Shown piece by piece: positions 16,795 to 26,102 of a DNA stretch of 64,000 nt. Below the pieces are notes generated by a model that made no database searches, was not told where the DNA came from, and worked only from the letters and a program-made list of their open reading frames with translations. This DNA is from GCA-2737725 sp965229355 (GTDB lineage: Bacteria > Pseudomonadota > Alphaproteobacteria > Rhodospirillales > Rhodospirillaceae). The position numbers and the translations under genes are program-made. The stretch covers positions 434,001-498,000 of the forward strand of contig OZ245869.1 in assembly GCA_965229355.1 (NCBI GenBank), written 5' to 3'. Within the stretch, counting starts at the first letter, position 1. Every line of letters starts with the position of its first letter.

Positions 16795-19008
16795 ATGACT
16801 ATATCGCGCAAATTGACGCTGGCCGCGTTGTTCAGCACCGTTTCCACAATCGCACTTTCAACCGCAGCTTTGGCGCAGCAACAGGCTGCACAAGCCCAAA
16901 CCGCGCAAGCCGATGTGGCCTTGGAAGAAATCATCGTCACGGCGGAACGTCGCGCGCAAAATCTGCAAGATGTGCCGATCTCGGCCACGATTTTGACGGC
17001 TGAAGATTTGGACCGCAAAGGCGTGGTGAACTTGGCTGACATTCAACAGGTCGCGCCATCTATCGCCATCAACACCTTCAACCGTTCAACATTCGTGAAC
17101 ATTCGCGGCGTTGGTATTGCGCAATCAGCCCCCACATCGAATCCCGGCGTGGCGTATTACATCGATGGCCAGTTGATTCCGCACGAACAATTTATTGGTC
17201 ATAGCTTCTACGACATCGGCAGCATCGAAGTGCTGCGTGGTCCGCAAGGTACCTTGACCGGCCAGAACTCAACCGGTGGCGCAATTTATGTGCGCACGCC
17301 TGAGCCTGAGTTTGGCAAATTTGGTGCCTCTGGCGACTTAACCATTGGCAGCTACGACCGCTTGCGTGCGGTTGCGACCATGAATGCAGGCGGCGAGAAC
17401 ATTGCCTTGCGTGTCGCCGCTGTGCACGAAGAACGCGATAGCTTCACAGATAACATTGCCGCAAACGCCACGACACAACCCGGCAACCTGAACATGGATG
17501 CCATTCGCGGTAATTTAAAATTCCAAGGCGTTGATGGAAAGTTAACTGCCAACCTGCGCGGCGAATACTTCAACGTAAAGACCGACAACAACGCGGTGAA
17601 GAACCGCAACGACTTGGTCACCAAAGATCCCTTCAAGATCGAAGAAGACGGCTTTGGCTACCAAGATCAGAACGGCTATCGCCTGTCGGGTGAAGCCCGT
17701 TATGATGTCGTCGAAGATGTGCAAGTGCGCGGCCTTGTCTCATGGCAGGACGGCAAGACATTGGACCAAACCGACGGTGACCGCACCGCTACGGCACGCG
17801 GCGTTCCTGCCAACTTGCCGACATCAGGTGCAAACACAGCCGCCAACCCAGGTCGTGTCAGCAACGCCTCAACGATCTTTAAAACATTGATCGGCGAAGT
17901 GAACGTACTCTCCACCGGTGACGGCCCGCTGCAATGGGTATTTGGTGGGTTCTATATGGACGAACAAGTGCCCGTCGAGCTGCGACGTGACAACCGTAAC
18001 ACAACAAATTTTGTCGTCTCAAACAGCGACATCATCACCAAAGCCAACAACAAATCTGAATCTGTGTTCGGGCAAATCAACTACTACGTCACGCCAGAAG
18101 TCGAAGTGCTGGTCGGTGGCCGCTATAGCTGGGATGAACAGATTTACATCCGCTATGCTGTGCCGGGTGCTGGTTTCACACTGCCCTTCACCAGCCAAAT
18201 CAAATCTGACCAACTCACCGGCAAACTTGGTATCAACTACCACGTAAACCAAGACAGCATGCTGTATGTGACGGCTTCGAAGGGTTACAAGGCCGGGGGC
18301 GTGAACCTGACGCCGAATACGCCAAACTTTGAGCCAGAAAAAAACACCGTATACGAAGCTGGCTTTAAGACCGAAGTGGCGGACAATCATCTGCGCATCA
18401 ACGGTGACGTGTTCTATTCGGACTATAAAGACATTCAACTGTCCAGCCTTGTGAATGCCCTTCCTGTGACACAAAACGCACTAGCGGGCCGCGGTAAAGG
18501 CGGTGAGTTGGAAGTGACGGCTGTATTTGGTGGCCTGAACGCCAACTTAGGCCTGGGATATTTGGATGCCAAGTTCAACAACTCGGCTTGTATTTCAGAT
18601 ACCAACAGCCCTGGTACCGACGCAGGTTGCGTAACCAACTTGCGCTTTGTGCCCAAGGGCCGCGATCTGCCGTTCTCGCCTGAGTGGACGATTAACGCTG
18701 GCATTCAATACACGGTGAACTTAAACGACATCGACGTGACACCGCGCGTGCAGTGGTCACACCTGTCACGTCAATACGCCACACCGTTCCCCAGCGTGAA
18801 TACGACGGTGCCCGGCCGCGATATCTTCGATGCGCGTCTGACGTTCGATTGGGGTACGGCGTACAAGCTGGAAGCGTTCGTAAACAACCTCACGGATAAA
18901 ACCTACATCGCCACCCAGATTCAAAACAGCTCCAGCGCGGATGGCGGCATTATCTATGGTGCGCCACGCACCGTGGGCTTGCGTTTGAAAGTTGATATTG
19001 GCGGCTAA
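16795..19008 (+). CDS. TonB-dependent outer membrane receptor
   Basis: A 737-residue receptor: Sec signal (cleavage after about residue 27, ALAQQ), a Gln/Ala-rich linker, the TonB-box and plug start EEIIVTAERRAQNLQDVPIS, plug motifs SIEVLRGPQGTLTGQNSTGG, then a beta-barrel ending in VGLRLKVDIGG. The C-terminal strand does not end in the usual Phe. The start at 16795 follows GGGGGAGGA; the open frame upstream to 16678 is leader. The receptor takes up large or scarce ligands using TonB energy; the plug resembles the many alphaproteobacterial receptors for plant-derived compounds rather than siderophores. A LacI-type operator lies in the leader and a c-type cytochrome gene follows after 10 bases. 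Confidence 0.92.
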   Translation: MTISRKLTLAALFSTVSTIALSTAALAQQQAAQAQTAQADVALEEIIVTAERRAQNLQDVPISATILTAEDLDRKGVVNLADIQQVAPSIAINTFNRSTFVNIRGVGIAQSAPTSNPGVAYYIDGQLIPHEQFIGHSFYDIGSIEVLRGPQGTLTGQNSTGGAIYVRTPEPEFGKFGASGDLTIGSYDRLRAVATMNAGGENIALRVAAVHEERDSFTDNIAANATTQPGNLNMDAIRGNLKFQGVDGKLTANLRGEYFNVKTDNNAVKNRNDLVTKDPFKIEEDGFGYQDQNGYRLSGEARYDVVEDVQVRGLVSWQDGKTLDQTDGDRTATARGVPANLPTSGANTAANPGRVSNASTIFKTLIGEVNVLSTGDGPLQWVFGGFYMDEQVPVELRRDNRNTTNFVVSNSDIITKANNKSESVFGQINYYVTPEVEVLVGGRYSWDEQIYIRYAVPGAGFTLPFTSQIKSDQLTGKLGINYHVNQDSMLYVTASKGYKAGGVNLTPNTPNFEPEKNTVYEAGFKTEVADNHLRINGDVFYSDYKDIQLSSLVNALPVTQNALAGRGKGGELEVTAVFGGLNANLGLGYLDAKFNNSACISDTNSPGTDAGCVTNLRFVPKGRDLPFSPEWTINAGIQYTVNLNDIDVTPRVQWSHLSRQYATPFPSVNTTVPGRDIFDARLTFDWGTAYKLEAFVNNLTDKTYIATQIQNSSSADGGIIYGAPRTVGLRLKVDIGG

Positions 19009-19018
19009 CGGATAAAGA

Positions 19019-20518
19019 GTGACACGTCGTTATTCGTTCTCTGTTCTGATCTCTGTTGCCCTGGCGCTTACTGTAACGGTGAGCGCCAGCAGCAACGATA
19101 CGCCGAACAGATGGTGGGCGCCCGGCGAAGGCCGCATCTTCCCCGCACAATTAGATTACGACAACGCGCACGGCACTTTGCGCACATTAGTTGTCGATGG
19201 GCCTTTAGAGACAAAAGGCCACCCCTTCTTTGAACCTTTAGGCCCCAATGGTCGCGCCTGCGTGAGCTGCCACCAGCCCGCTGATGCAATGGGTTTGTCT
19301 GCCGAAACCGCGCGTACGCGCTGGGATGAGACGGACGGCAAAGATCCGCTGTTTGCAGCCATCGATGGCTCCAACTGCCCGACTTTGCCGCAAGATAAAA
19401 AAGAATCGCATTCGCTGCTAATTGAGCGCGGGCTGATACGCATTGAACGCCCGTGGCCGGTGCGCAGCTTCAATGGCAAGCCCGTAAAGCCGGATTTTAA
19501 AATCGAAGTCGTACGCGACCCAAACGGCTGCAATAGCGGGCCGGACTATGGGCCCGAGGCGGGCAAGATTTCGGTGTATCGTCGCCCGCGCCCAGTTGCG
19601 AACATGAAATACTTGCTGGCTGTGGGATTTCCGTTCGATCCCAAGCAGGGCTACGCGCTCCCACTCGACCCGGATGACGGCAAGCCGCAGTCGGGCAATT
19701 TACTGGCCGATAACCGCGCAGGCAATTTGCGCCTGCAAATGGAAGACGCGGCCATCAGCCATTTGCAAATGCTGGAGGCGCTGACGCCTGAGCAAAAAGC
19801 CCGTATTCAAGATTTTGAATTGCGCATGTATACCGCGCAGCAGATCAGCAATGTAGGCGGCGCTATTGATACAACTGGCGCTACGGGCGGGCCTGTGAAA
19901 CTACGCGATAGCCAGGCAGGAGCACTGGGCAGCATCGGTACGCCGGTGTGGAGCGAGTTTGCAGCGTGGGAGAAAATCTCTGACGCAGATAAAAAAAGTC
20001 TCAGCAAAGAGCAATTGGCGTTCCGTGAGTCTGTGGCGCGTGGCGCCAAGGTGTTCCGCGATAAGATGTTTCTGATTACAGATACGGCTGGCATTAATTC
20101 GCGCATGGGCTTTGGCAATCCGGTGCGGAATTCCTGTGTGTTCTGTCACAATATGACCCAAATGGGGAACGATGTGGCGCCGGGACAGGTTGATTTGGGT
20201 ACAACCACGCAGCCGTTTGCAGACCCTTGGAATGATCTGCCGCTGTTCAAAGTCACATGCACCGCCGCACCACACCCGCACTACGGCAAGGTGATCTACA
20301 CGTATGATCCGGGTTTTGCGCTGACGAGCGGGAAATGTGCCGACGTAGGCAAGATTACGCTACAATCCATGCGTGGCCTGTCTGCGCGCGCGCCTTATTT
20401 CTCGAACGGTTTGGCGAAAGATTTGCGCGAGATCGTTGAGTACTACGAGCGCCGGTATTCGATTGGCTATACCGAGCAAGAAAAGCAGGACCTCGTCAAC
20501 CTGATGAGCGTGTTATGA
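19019..20518 (+). CDS. exported multi-heme-type cytochrome c (CcP/MauG-like)
   Basis: A 499-residue protein with a GTG start, an N-terminal signal (RRYSFSVLISVALALTVTVS) and two CxxCH heme sites: CVSCH at 81-85 and CVFCH at 373-377. The C-terminal stretch SMRGLSARAPYFSNGLAKDL followed by an IVEYYERRYSIGYTEQEK segment is typical of the di-heme peroxidase/MauG group, where a small helical bundle carries the second heme. It acts in the periplasm, perhaps oxidising the ligand imported by the upstream receptor or passing on electrons. The stop overlaps the next ATG (ATGA), so translation is coupled. The spacing of the two hemes is much longer than in standard CcP. Confidence 0.82.
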   Translation: MTRRYSFSVLISVALALTVTVSASSNDTPNRWWAPGEGRIFPAQLDYDNAHGTLRTLVVDGPLETKGHPFFEPLGPNGRACVSCHQPADAMGLSAETARTRWDETDGKDPLFAAIDGSNCPTLPQDKKESHSLLIERGLIRIERPWPVRSFNGKPVKPDFKIEVVRDPNGCNSGPDYGPEAGKISVYRRPRPVANMKYLLAVGFPFDPKQGYALPLDPDDGKPQSGNLLADNRAGNLRLQMEDAAISHLQMLEALTPEQKARIQDFELRMYTAQQISNVGGAIDTTGATGGPVKLRDSQAGALGSIGTPVWSEFAAWEKISDADKKSLSKEQLAFRESVARGAKVFRDKMFLITDTAGINSRMGFGNPVRNSCVFCHNMTQMGNDVAPGQVDLGTTTQPFADPWNDLPLFKVTCTAAPHPHYGKVIYTYDPGFALTSGKCADVGKITLQSMRGLSARAPYFSNGLAKDLREIVEYYERRYSIGYTEQEKQDLVNLMSVL

Positions 20519-21285
20519 GAACGCTTGGCCTTCTGATGGCGCTGATTGTGCCTATGTCGGTGGAAGCCGCAGAGGTGGGGGAAATGGTGCGTTTCATTTC
20601 CTGCCCGATTTATCGCGACACAGACTCTGGCAAAAAATCCGGTTGCTGGTTGGCCGACGATCTGGCCAGTGGCACGCGCTACGACGTCAGCCAAAGCCCC
20701 TATAAGCCTGATTGGAACTTTGCGGTGCTGGTGGAAGGCCGTGTGGCGTCGCTTGAGACAAGTGCTTGCGGCGCGCCAGTGCTCGACCCGGTGCGTACAT
20801 CGCGTCTCTCAACGCCCTGCACACGGCACATGCTGCCCGCTGAAAATTATCCGGGCCGGAAGTTCGTGTTGCCCAAGCGCAATATCGACCCGTTGTTTGT
20901 GCCTCGTAAAACACCGCCCGGCCCTTACACCGAGCGCGTGTTTCCGGTGTACTTCGAGTTCGATAAGGATTTCCTGGTCTACCAGTACGACGACTATTTG
21001 ATTGATAACGCGGTCACCTGGATTAGGGCAGCCAAGCCGAAAAAATTAGTGGTTACCGGCTATGCCGCGACCAAGCCTGAAACTGTGTCAGGTCAACAAA
21101 TTGCCGAACGCCCTGAGGTTGCTCGCAGCCGCGCTGAAGAAATCGCCGAGACATTGCGACGGTTGTTGCCAGGAATGGCGATTGAAACGAAAGCTGAAAC
21201 GGGTGCAAAAGTCATCGATGAGCCCGATGCCGATGGTATTCCGGGGCAATCACAGCGTCGCGCAGAAATTCGGGTACTCTTTTAA
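20515..21285 (+). CDS. periplasmic protein with OmpA-like C-terminal domain
   Basis: A 256-residue protein with a signal peptide (LGLLMALIVPMSVEA, cleavage near residue 18), a Cys-containing N-terminal part (FISCPIYRDTDSGKKSGCWL) and a C-terminal OmpA/Pal-like module: VYFEFDKDFL, then ARSRAEEIAETLRR and a final QSQRRAEIRVLF. OmpA-like modules bind peptidoglycan; the N-terminal half is not recognised. The start overlaps the cytochrome stop by 4 bases, so the two proteins are probably made together. The conserved NxxLSxxRA of OmpA is degenerate (RPEVARSRAEE), so peptidoglycan binding is inferred. It converges on the PrpD-type gene with a 4-base overlap of the stops. Confidence 0.72.
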   Translation: MRTLGLLMALIVPMSVEAAEVGEMVRFISCPIYRDTDSGKKSGCWLADDLASGTRYDVSQSPYKPDWNFAVLVEGRVASLETSACGAPVLDPVRTSRLSTPCTRHMLPAENYPGRKFVLPKRNIDPLFVPRKTPPGPYTERVFPVYFEFDKDFLVYQYDDYLIDNAVTWIRAAKPKKLVVTGYAATKPETVSGQQIAERPEVARSRAEEIAETLRRLLPGMAIETKAETGAKVIDEPDADGIPGQSQRRAEIRVLF

Positions 21286-22649
21286 TTAAAGAGCGCGCCG
21301 ACGTCGTCGCACGCGTCCAACGCCAGGATTTTCGCAGCCAGTGTTTTCGCAGGTGCGCTTTTGATGGGCGTTTGGGCTCGCGCCAAGCAATCCACAAATT
21401 TCTCAAGTTGCGCATCTTGCGACAAAGGCCGCTCAGGGCATCCCAGCGCGTTGTTCACACTCGCCTTAAAAACCTGACCACCGCGCATGGTGAGTTGAAG
21501 GATTCCACCAGAACCGCGTTGCCACGACGGTGCAGTTTCAACATGCGGCGTAATCAACGCAGATAAAGCCAGAATGCTTTTGTTGTTCAAACTCTGTGGC
21601 CCAAAATCATCCAGTGTCACTTTGCCACTGTGCAGAGCTAGCGCCGTAGTAAACGGAATAGAAAACTTGGCATCAATCGCCACAGCTGGTGCACGCTTGC
21701 GATCTAGCGGCTCCACTAACATTTTCTGAACGTCATCGACGCCAACATCAATACGCACGATATTTTCAGGCTGAAGATTGTGTTGCTTACGTAAATTCAA
21801 CGCCATCTCGATAAACGGATGCGTGCCACGGCATGCGGGCCAAGGCTTGAAGGTCAGCTCTGTCGTCCAGAACCGTTCGCCCAGTTGCTTTGTTACGTCG
21901 TGGGCCTCGAACTTGCCACCTGCGTACAACGCATAAAAACCAGCTTTGCCTTCGAGCGGCGTTTCAAAACCCGCCACACCTTCGCGGGCCAGCATCACTG
22001 ATAACAATGCAGCTTGCGCCGGAAACGCTTCGCGTACAGCCCGCAACACAGTCTGGCGGCTATATTTAATCTCGCCGGGCATCGTGACTTGGCACAATGC
22101 AATCGACAGCGCGTCTTTGGTTTGCGCGTGACTGAGTTTGAGAAGATTAGCAGCCCCAGCCACAGCACCGTAAGCGGCAATCATCGGCGGCGGATACCAG
22201 TGCCCGTCTTCCATGGGCTTGCGCAGCGATAACCCCAACCGGCACGCAACATCACCACCCACAGCCAACGCCGTGAGAAACCGCGGCCCATCTATGGGGC
22301 CTTCAGATTGGGCAAGCGCCAACAGCACTGGCACCAGTGAGGCATTGGGATGACCAGGTGCACGGTCAAAGGCATCTTCGTAATCCACCGCATGAGCCAG
22401 TGCGCCGTTGGCCAGTGCAGCACCCAACGGCATGACTTTGGTATCCGTGCCCAATACTGCACAAGGACCAACACCATTATTCTTTGCGACCGTCAGAAAT
22501 GCTTTTGCTTCTGGGGCCAAACCACTGGCCGCATACATCACACCTGTCGCATCTAGCAGCACATGCTTTGCGGCATTACGTGCAGACGCAGGCAAGCGAT
22601 CCCAGGTCATGGAGGAAATATGCTGCGAAAGGATGTCGCTAATGCTCAT
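21282..22649 (-). CDS. MmgE/PrpD family dehydratase
   Basis: A 455-residue cytoplasmic protein of the MmgE/PrpD fold: an N-terminal all-alpha domain (HVLLDATGVMYAASG, ALANGALAHAVDYEDAFDRA, HPNASLVPVLLALAQ) and a C-terminal lid with FKPWPACRGTHPFIEMAL. Known members are 2-methylcitrate dehydratase, cis-aconitate decarboxylase and iminodisuccinate epimerase, all acting on polycarboxylates. No methylcitrate-cycle partner (prpB, prpC) is near, so classical PrpD function is unlikely. It is the last of three genes overlapping by 4 bases with the EamA-like and CapA-like genes, under a LacI-type operator. It may dehydrate or isomerise a carboxylic acid released by that pathway. Confidence 0.87.
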   Translation of the reverse strand: MSISDILSQHISSMTWDRLPASARNAAKHVLLDATGVMYAASGLAPEAKAFLTVAKNNGVGPCAVLGTDTKVMPLGAALANGALAHAVDYEDAFDRAPGHPNASLVPVLLALAQSEGPIDGPRFLTALAVGGDVACRLGLSLRKPMEDGHWYPPPMIAAYGAVAGAANLLKLSHAQTKDALSIALCQVTMPGEIKYSRQTVLRAVREAFPAQAALLSVMLAREGVAGFETPLEGKAGFYALYAGGKFEAHDVTKQLGERFWTTELTFKPWPACRGTHPFIEMALNLRKQHNLQPENIVRIDVGVDDVQKMLVEPLDRKRAPAVAIDAKFSIPFTTALALHSGKVTLDDFGPQSLNNKSILALSALITPHVETAPSWQRGSGGILQLTMRGGQVFKASVNNALGCPERPLSQDAQLEKFVDCLARAQTPIKSAPAKTLAAKILALDACDDVGALFN

Positions 22650-23653
22650 GGCTTCTGAGCGCGACGTGGCGCGATAGAGAGCAACGCAATGGCTGCAATC
22701 AGAATACCTGCGCCAATCAGTTCAGCGGTGCGCGGCATCGGCAAATCCCACACCCAAGCCAGCAGCACGGCACCACCCACACCGGCCACCAAACTGGCTG
22801 CACGTTCCAACGGCACGCAGTACGCATTTTCAGCCGGGTTCAACAGAATGATAATCGCCAGCACCGAAATCACCGTGAGTGTGAATCCAATACCAAATAG
22901 CGGTACCAATACGGGGTCGGTCCAGACGCTCACAAAGCCCCAACTCAGTTCGTTGGACTGGCCACCAATGCCCGATGCTGAAATCAATGCCAGCACAACA
23001 ATCGACAGTGGCAGTGCAATGACCTTCTCTTCGACAAAGTAACGCCGCACCGACGCCGCATCGCCGGTTTTAGAAATCTTATTCATCACGATCAGGCGCA
23101 AGAAATACCCAATCGTGTAGAGCACGATGGTCAAGATCGCGATGGGCGGCATGTGCAGGCCGCCACGATCCGTAAATGTGATGGTCATGGCGATTAGCAC
23201 CATCACTAAGGCCACCCAACTCCACCACCTGACTTTGCGACCGAACATCACATCCACCAGTGGTGCGATAATCAGGATATCACCGCGCATCACCAACTGG
23301 ATCAGCGGAATACTGACATCCGGGATGGTAAACGACAGCGGCACGGTAAACAGCACCAGGGACGTTCCAACGCCAGACAGCATCGTCCAGAACGTGGGGA
23401 TGGGAATACGGAAGCCCAGAATATATATGCCGTTGGCATCGCGGTGCCAACCCGACAGCCAGATGAACAGCCACGTCGTCACCATGCTGACGATCAGTGA
23501 CGCGGGAAGTGTTTCCAAACCTGTGAGTGGACGACCCAATTCTGGGTGCACCGTGCTGGTGACGAGTTTGGTGATGATGACGTTGGGTAAGTACGCCAAC
23601 AAATACAGAACCACAAATCCTTCAAGCGGGAATGCCGAGCGATTGGAGGTCAT
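22646..23653 (-). CDS. EamA/DMT-like multi-pass membrane transporter
   Basis: A 335-residue integral membrane protein with about ten hydrophobic helices, for example LEGFVVLYLLAYLPNVIITK, LIVSMVTTWLFIWLSGW, VALVMVLIAMTITFTD, ILTIVLYTIGYFLRLIV and AGILIAAIALLSIAP. Length and helix count fit the drug/metabolite transporter superfamily, but the two-fold EamA repeat is weak, so the family call is tentative. It lies between CapA-like and PrpD-type genes with 4-base overlaps on each side, which suggests it moves the substrate or product of those enzymes across the inner membrane. Confidence 0.65.
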   Translation of the reverse strand: MTSNRSAFPLEGFVVLYLLAYLPNVIITKLVTSTVHPELGRPLTGLETLPASLIVSMVTTWLFIWLSGWHRDANGIYILGFRIPIPTFWTMLSGVGTSLVLFTVPLSFTIPDVSIPLIQLVMRGDILIIAPLVDVMFGRKVRWWSWVALVMVLIAMTITFTDRGGLHMPPIAILTIVLYTIGYFLRLIVMNKISKTGDAASVRRYFVEEKVIALPLSIVVLALISASGIGGQSNELSWGFVSVWTDPVLVPLFGIGFTLTVISVLAIIILLNPAENAYCVPLERAASLVAGVGGAVLLAWVWDLPMPRTAELIGAGILIAAIALLSIAPRRAQKP

Positions 23654-24771
23654 GTCGCTTGCTCCAGTACCACCATGTCATTTTCAGCGCGGTAGCGGGC
23701 ATTTAAGCCAGCTTCCTCCGTGACGGCGGAGATGTAATCAACTACCGCGCTGAAATCGGCACTGCCGCGTGGCGCCAACCGTGGCACAGCATCACGGCCA
23801 ATATGGAGCGGCAGAAATCCTGCGCGCTGCACTTTGCCTTTGGCGATATCGAGCTTTGCGATAATCGACAGGCGTGCAGCTTTCGGAAAGTTGTAGAGGC
23901 TTTCGAAATCAGGCTCCCACTCTTCGGCGAGCACACGAATTTCATTGAAGCTTTGGGAGGCTGCATGAACAGGGTCCATGCGCAAGTCGGTGGCAAAATT
24001 GCAAAGCGAGTAAAACACCGGCTTGCCGTCGATCAGTTCGCAGCCTTTTAAAATATGTGCGTGCCCGCCGAAAATGGCATCCGCACCCGCAGCAATCGCC
24101 GCGCGCGCCACTTCACGCTGATAATCGGCAATCGTCGCGCGCTCAAAGTGGATCCCCCAGTGATGCGAGACCAACACTACATCCGCTTGGGCTTTAGCCG
24201 CACGAATGTCAGCTTCCATCGCCGCTAAATCATCACGGTTTGAGAATGTGTGAATACGCGCGGGTGTGCCGGGCTGATCGTGTTCAATCTGCTCGTACAC
24301 CGTAAAGGCGCGCATGGGCGCACAGCCAGGGCGGCGTTCGTCAGCCCAATAGCTGTGCGGCAAAATGCTGGAGTATGCGAGGAATGCAACGCGTGTGCCG
24401 TCACCAAGTGTGAACGTGATAGGTTTGCGCGCTTCGGCAATGTTGGCCCCCGCGCCAACCACACGAATGCCCGCCGCACGCAAATGATCACGCGTTTCAA
24501 AAAACGCCTCGTTGCCCCAATCCATACAGTGATTGCCAGCCATGGAGATGACGTTGAAACCTGCACGCCCTAACGCAGCAGCGCCATCAGGGCGGGCGAG
24601 CACGGCATGACGTGCTTGCGGCAAGCGCACTCCTTTTTTGGCAAAACTTGTTTCAAGCTGACCAAACGTAATGTCGGCGGCTTGCAGCAGTTCGGATGTA
24701 GCTGCAAAGCTTTCATCGTAATTCTCGCGGTCCATCGCGAGATCGCCGGTAGCTAATACGGTGTGCGTCAT
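23650..24771 (-). CDS. CapA-like metallophosphatase-fold protein
   Basis: A 373-residue protein of the CapA/PgsA family (calcineurin-like fold): LATGDLAMDRENY for the first metal motif, FNVISMAGNHCMDWGNEAFF for the GNH motif, VVLVSHHWGIHFE and ADAIFGGHAHILKGCELIDG for the His motifs. All metal ligands expected of the fold appear present. The family is named after poly-gamma-glutamate synthesis, but no capB, capC or ligase gene is nearby and no signal or membrane anchor is visible. As first gene of a LacI-operator-linked unit with a transporter and a PrpD-type enzyme, it more likely acts on a catabolic substrate. A distant paralogue lies at 49030-50142, also in a catabolic operon. Confidence 0.85.
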   Translation of the reverse strand: MTHTVLATGDLAMDRENYDESFAATSELLQAADITFGQLETSFAKKGVRLPQARHAVLARPDGAAALGRAGFNVISMAGNHCMDWGNEAFFETRDHLRAAGIRVVGAGANIAEARKPITFTLGDGTRVAFLAYSSILPHSYWADERRPGCAPMRAFTVYEQIEHDQPGTPARIHTFSNRDDLAAMEADIRAAKAQADVVLVSHHWGIHFERATIADYQREVARAAIAAGADAIFGGHAHILKGCELIDGKPVFYSLCNFATDLRMDPVHAASQSFNEIRVLAEEWEPDFESLYNFPKAARLSIIAKLDIAKGKVQRAGFLPLHIGRDAVPRLAPRGSADFSAVVDYISAVTEEAGLNARYRAENDMVVLEQAT

Positions 24772-24823
24772 TGAAACAGATCGTCTCCCCCGAGCAGATC
24801 AGATGATTTGGGATAGCGGTTTA

Positions 24824-24837
24824 TGTAAGCGCTTTCA
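24824..24837. promoter_or_regulatory. LacI-type operator 3 (CapA operon promoter)
   Basis: TGTAAGCGCTTTCA, centred on AAGCGCTT, sits 53 bases upstream of the leftward CapA-like start at 24771 in the 104-base gap after the thiolase gene. It is nearly identical to the site before the TonB receptor, which links the CapA/EamA/PrpD unit to the same repressor. Confidence 0.65.
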
Positions 24838-24875
24838 ATTCAATTTGACGAGACCTGCATATATATAAGCAAGGC

Positions 24876-26075
24876 TTAAGCGCGTTCGAAAATAGCGGCC
24901 AGCCCCTGCCCGCCACCAATGCACATGGTTTCCAAACCATAGCGGGCTTTGCGGCGCTGAAGTTCATGCATCAGCGTTGCGAGGATACGCGCACCCGTCG
25001 CGCCAATCGGATGGCCTAAGGAAATTCCCGAACCATTTACATTGAGGCGTTCGCGATCATCCCAGCCCCAAGCTTTCAGTACCGCTAATACTTGCGGTGC
25101 GAAGGCTTCGTTCAATTCAACCAGATCAATGTCTTTCCAAGATAATTTTGTACGGGCAAATAAACGTTCGACTGCGGGAACAGGGCCAACGCCCATACGT
25201 GAAGGCTCACACCCTGCTGCGGCCCAGCCCACAAACCAACCCATAGGCTCAAGGTTCAAGTCTTTCAGCTTATCTTCGGCCACCACTAAGCAAGCTGCAG
25301 CGGCATCGTTTTGTTGGCTGGCATTTCCTGCTGTCACCACGCCACCCTTCTCGATGGCTGGCAGCGCGCTCAATGATTCAAGCGAAGCATCAGCACGGAA
25401 GCCTTCGTCTTTTGCAAATACAATCGGCGGTGCGCCACGTTTTTGTGGAATGCTAACCGGCACAACCTCAGCATCGAACTTGCCTGCAGCCCACGCGGCT
25501 GTGGCGCGCTGATGGCTGCTAACCGCATACGCATCACATTCCGCGCGAGTGATACTAAAATCTTTTGCGACGTTCTCAGCGGTTTCGATCATGCCGGTGA
25601 TCACACCAAACCGCTCAACCGGCTGCGACATGACACGCGCGCGCGCAATCCGATCATGCATGGTCACTGAGCCTGCACGCGCACCACTGCGCATCTCGTT
25701 GGAGTAGTATTCCACCTGGCTCATGCTATCGACGCCGCCCGCAATCACCACATCGGCAGCGCCGGTTTGCACCATCATCGCCGCATCAATAACGGCTTGC
25801 AGGCCACCGCCGCAGCGTCGATCAAGCTGATAGCCGGGAACAGAAATTGGCAAGCCTGCTGCTAAAGCCGCATAACGCCCAATGCCAGGCGCTTCACCAC
25901 TGGGATAGCCTTGCGCAAACACGGCATCGTCAATGCGTGCCGGATCAACTTTGCTGCGTTCAACAACAGCTTTAATGACAGTGGCCGCCAACTCACCCGC
26001 TGAAATTTTGGCCAAGCTGCCGAGATATTTGCCAACCGCGGTTCGCACCGGAGAAACAATGGCCGCTCTACGCAT
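24876..26075 (-). CDS. thiolase (acetyl-CoA acyltransferase), candidate beta-ketoadipyl-CoA thiolase
   Basis: A 399-residue thiolase with all catalytic features: the acyl-accepting Cys in LDRRCGGGLQAV (about residue 88), NEAFAPQ, GHPIGATGARI and a C-terminal Cys in METMCIGGGQG-like context (ETMCIGGGQGLAAIF). It cleaves a 3-ketoacyl-CoA with CoA. The window encodes every other step of the protocatechuate branch and no other thiolase, so it may fill the PcaF step, yielding succinyl-CoA and acetyl-CoA. It is not in the pcaIJ operon but ends the MarR/monooxygenase/DUF3237 unit, so it could instead serve that pathway. The elbow has CGGG where most thiolases have CxSG. Confidence 0.85.
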   Translation of the reverse strand: MRRAAIVSPVRTAVGKYLGSLAKISAGELAATVIKAVVERSKVDPARIDDAVFAQGYPSGEAPGIGRYAALAAGLPISVPGYQLDRRCGGGLQAVIDAAMMVQTGAADVVIAGGVDSMSQVEYYSNEMRSGARAGSVTMHDRIARARVMSQPVERFGVITGMIETAENVAKDFSITRAECDAYAVSSHQRATAAWAAGKFDAEVVPVSIPQKRGAPPIVFAKDEGFRADASLESLSALPAIEKGGVVTAGNASQQNDAAAACLVVAEDKLKDLNLEPMGWFVGWAAAGCEPSRMGVGPVPAVERLFARTKLSWKDIDLVELNEAFAPQVLAVLKAWGWDDRERLNVNGSGISLGHPIGATGARILATLMHELQRRKARYGLETMCIGGGQGLAAIFERA

Positions 26076-26102
26076 GACAAACCCTTCCAGATTTAAACTG
26101 GG

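Noticed and set aside
21282..22649. 2-methylcitrate dehydratase of a propionate cycle
   Set aside because: No prpB, prpC or acnD-like gene is nearby; the family includes several other polycarboxylate enzymes, so I keep the call at family level.
23127..23723. 198-residue rightward open frame antisense to the EamA-like gene
   Set aside because: It mirrors the codons of a clearly coded membrane protein and has no recognisable domain or ribosome site.
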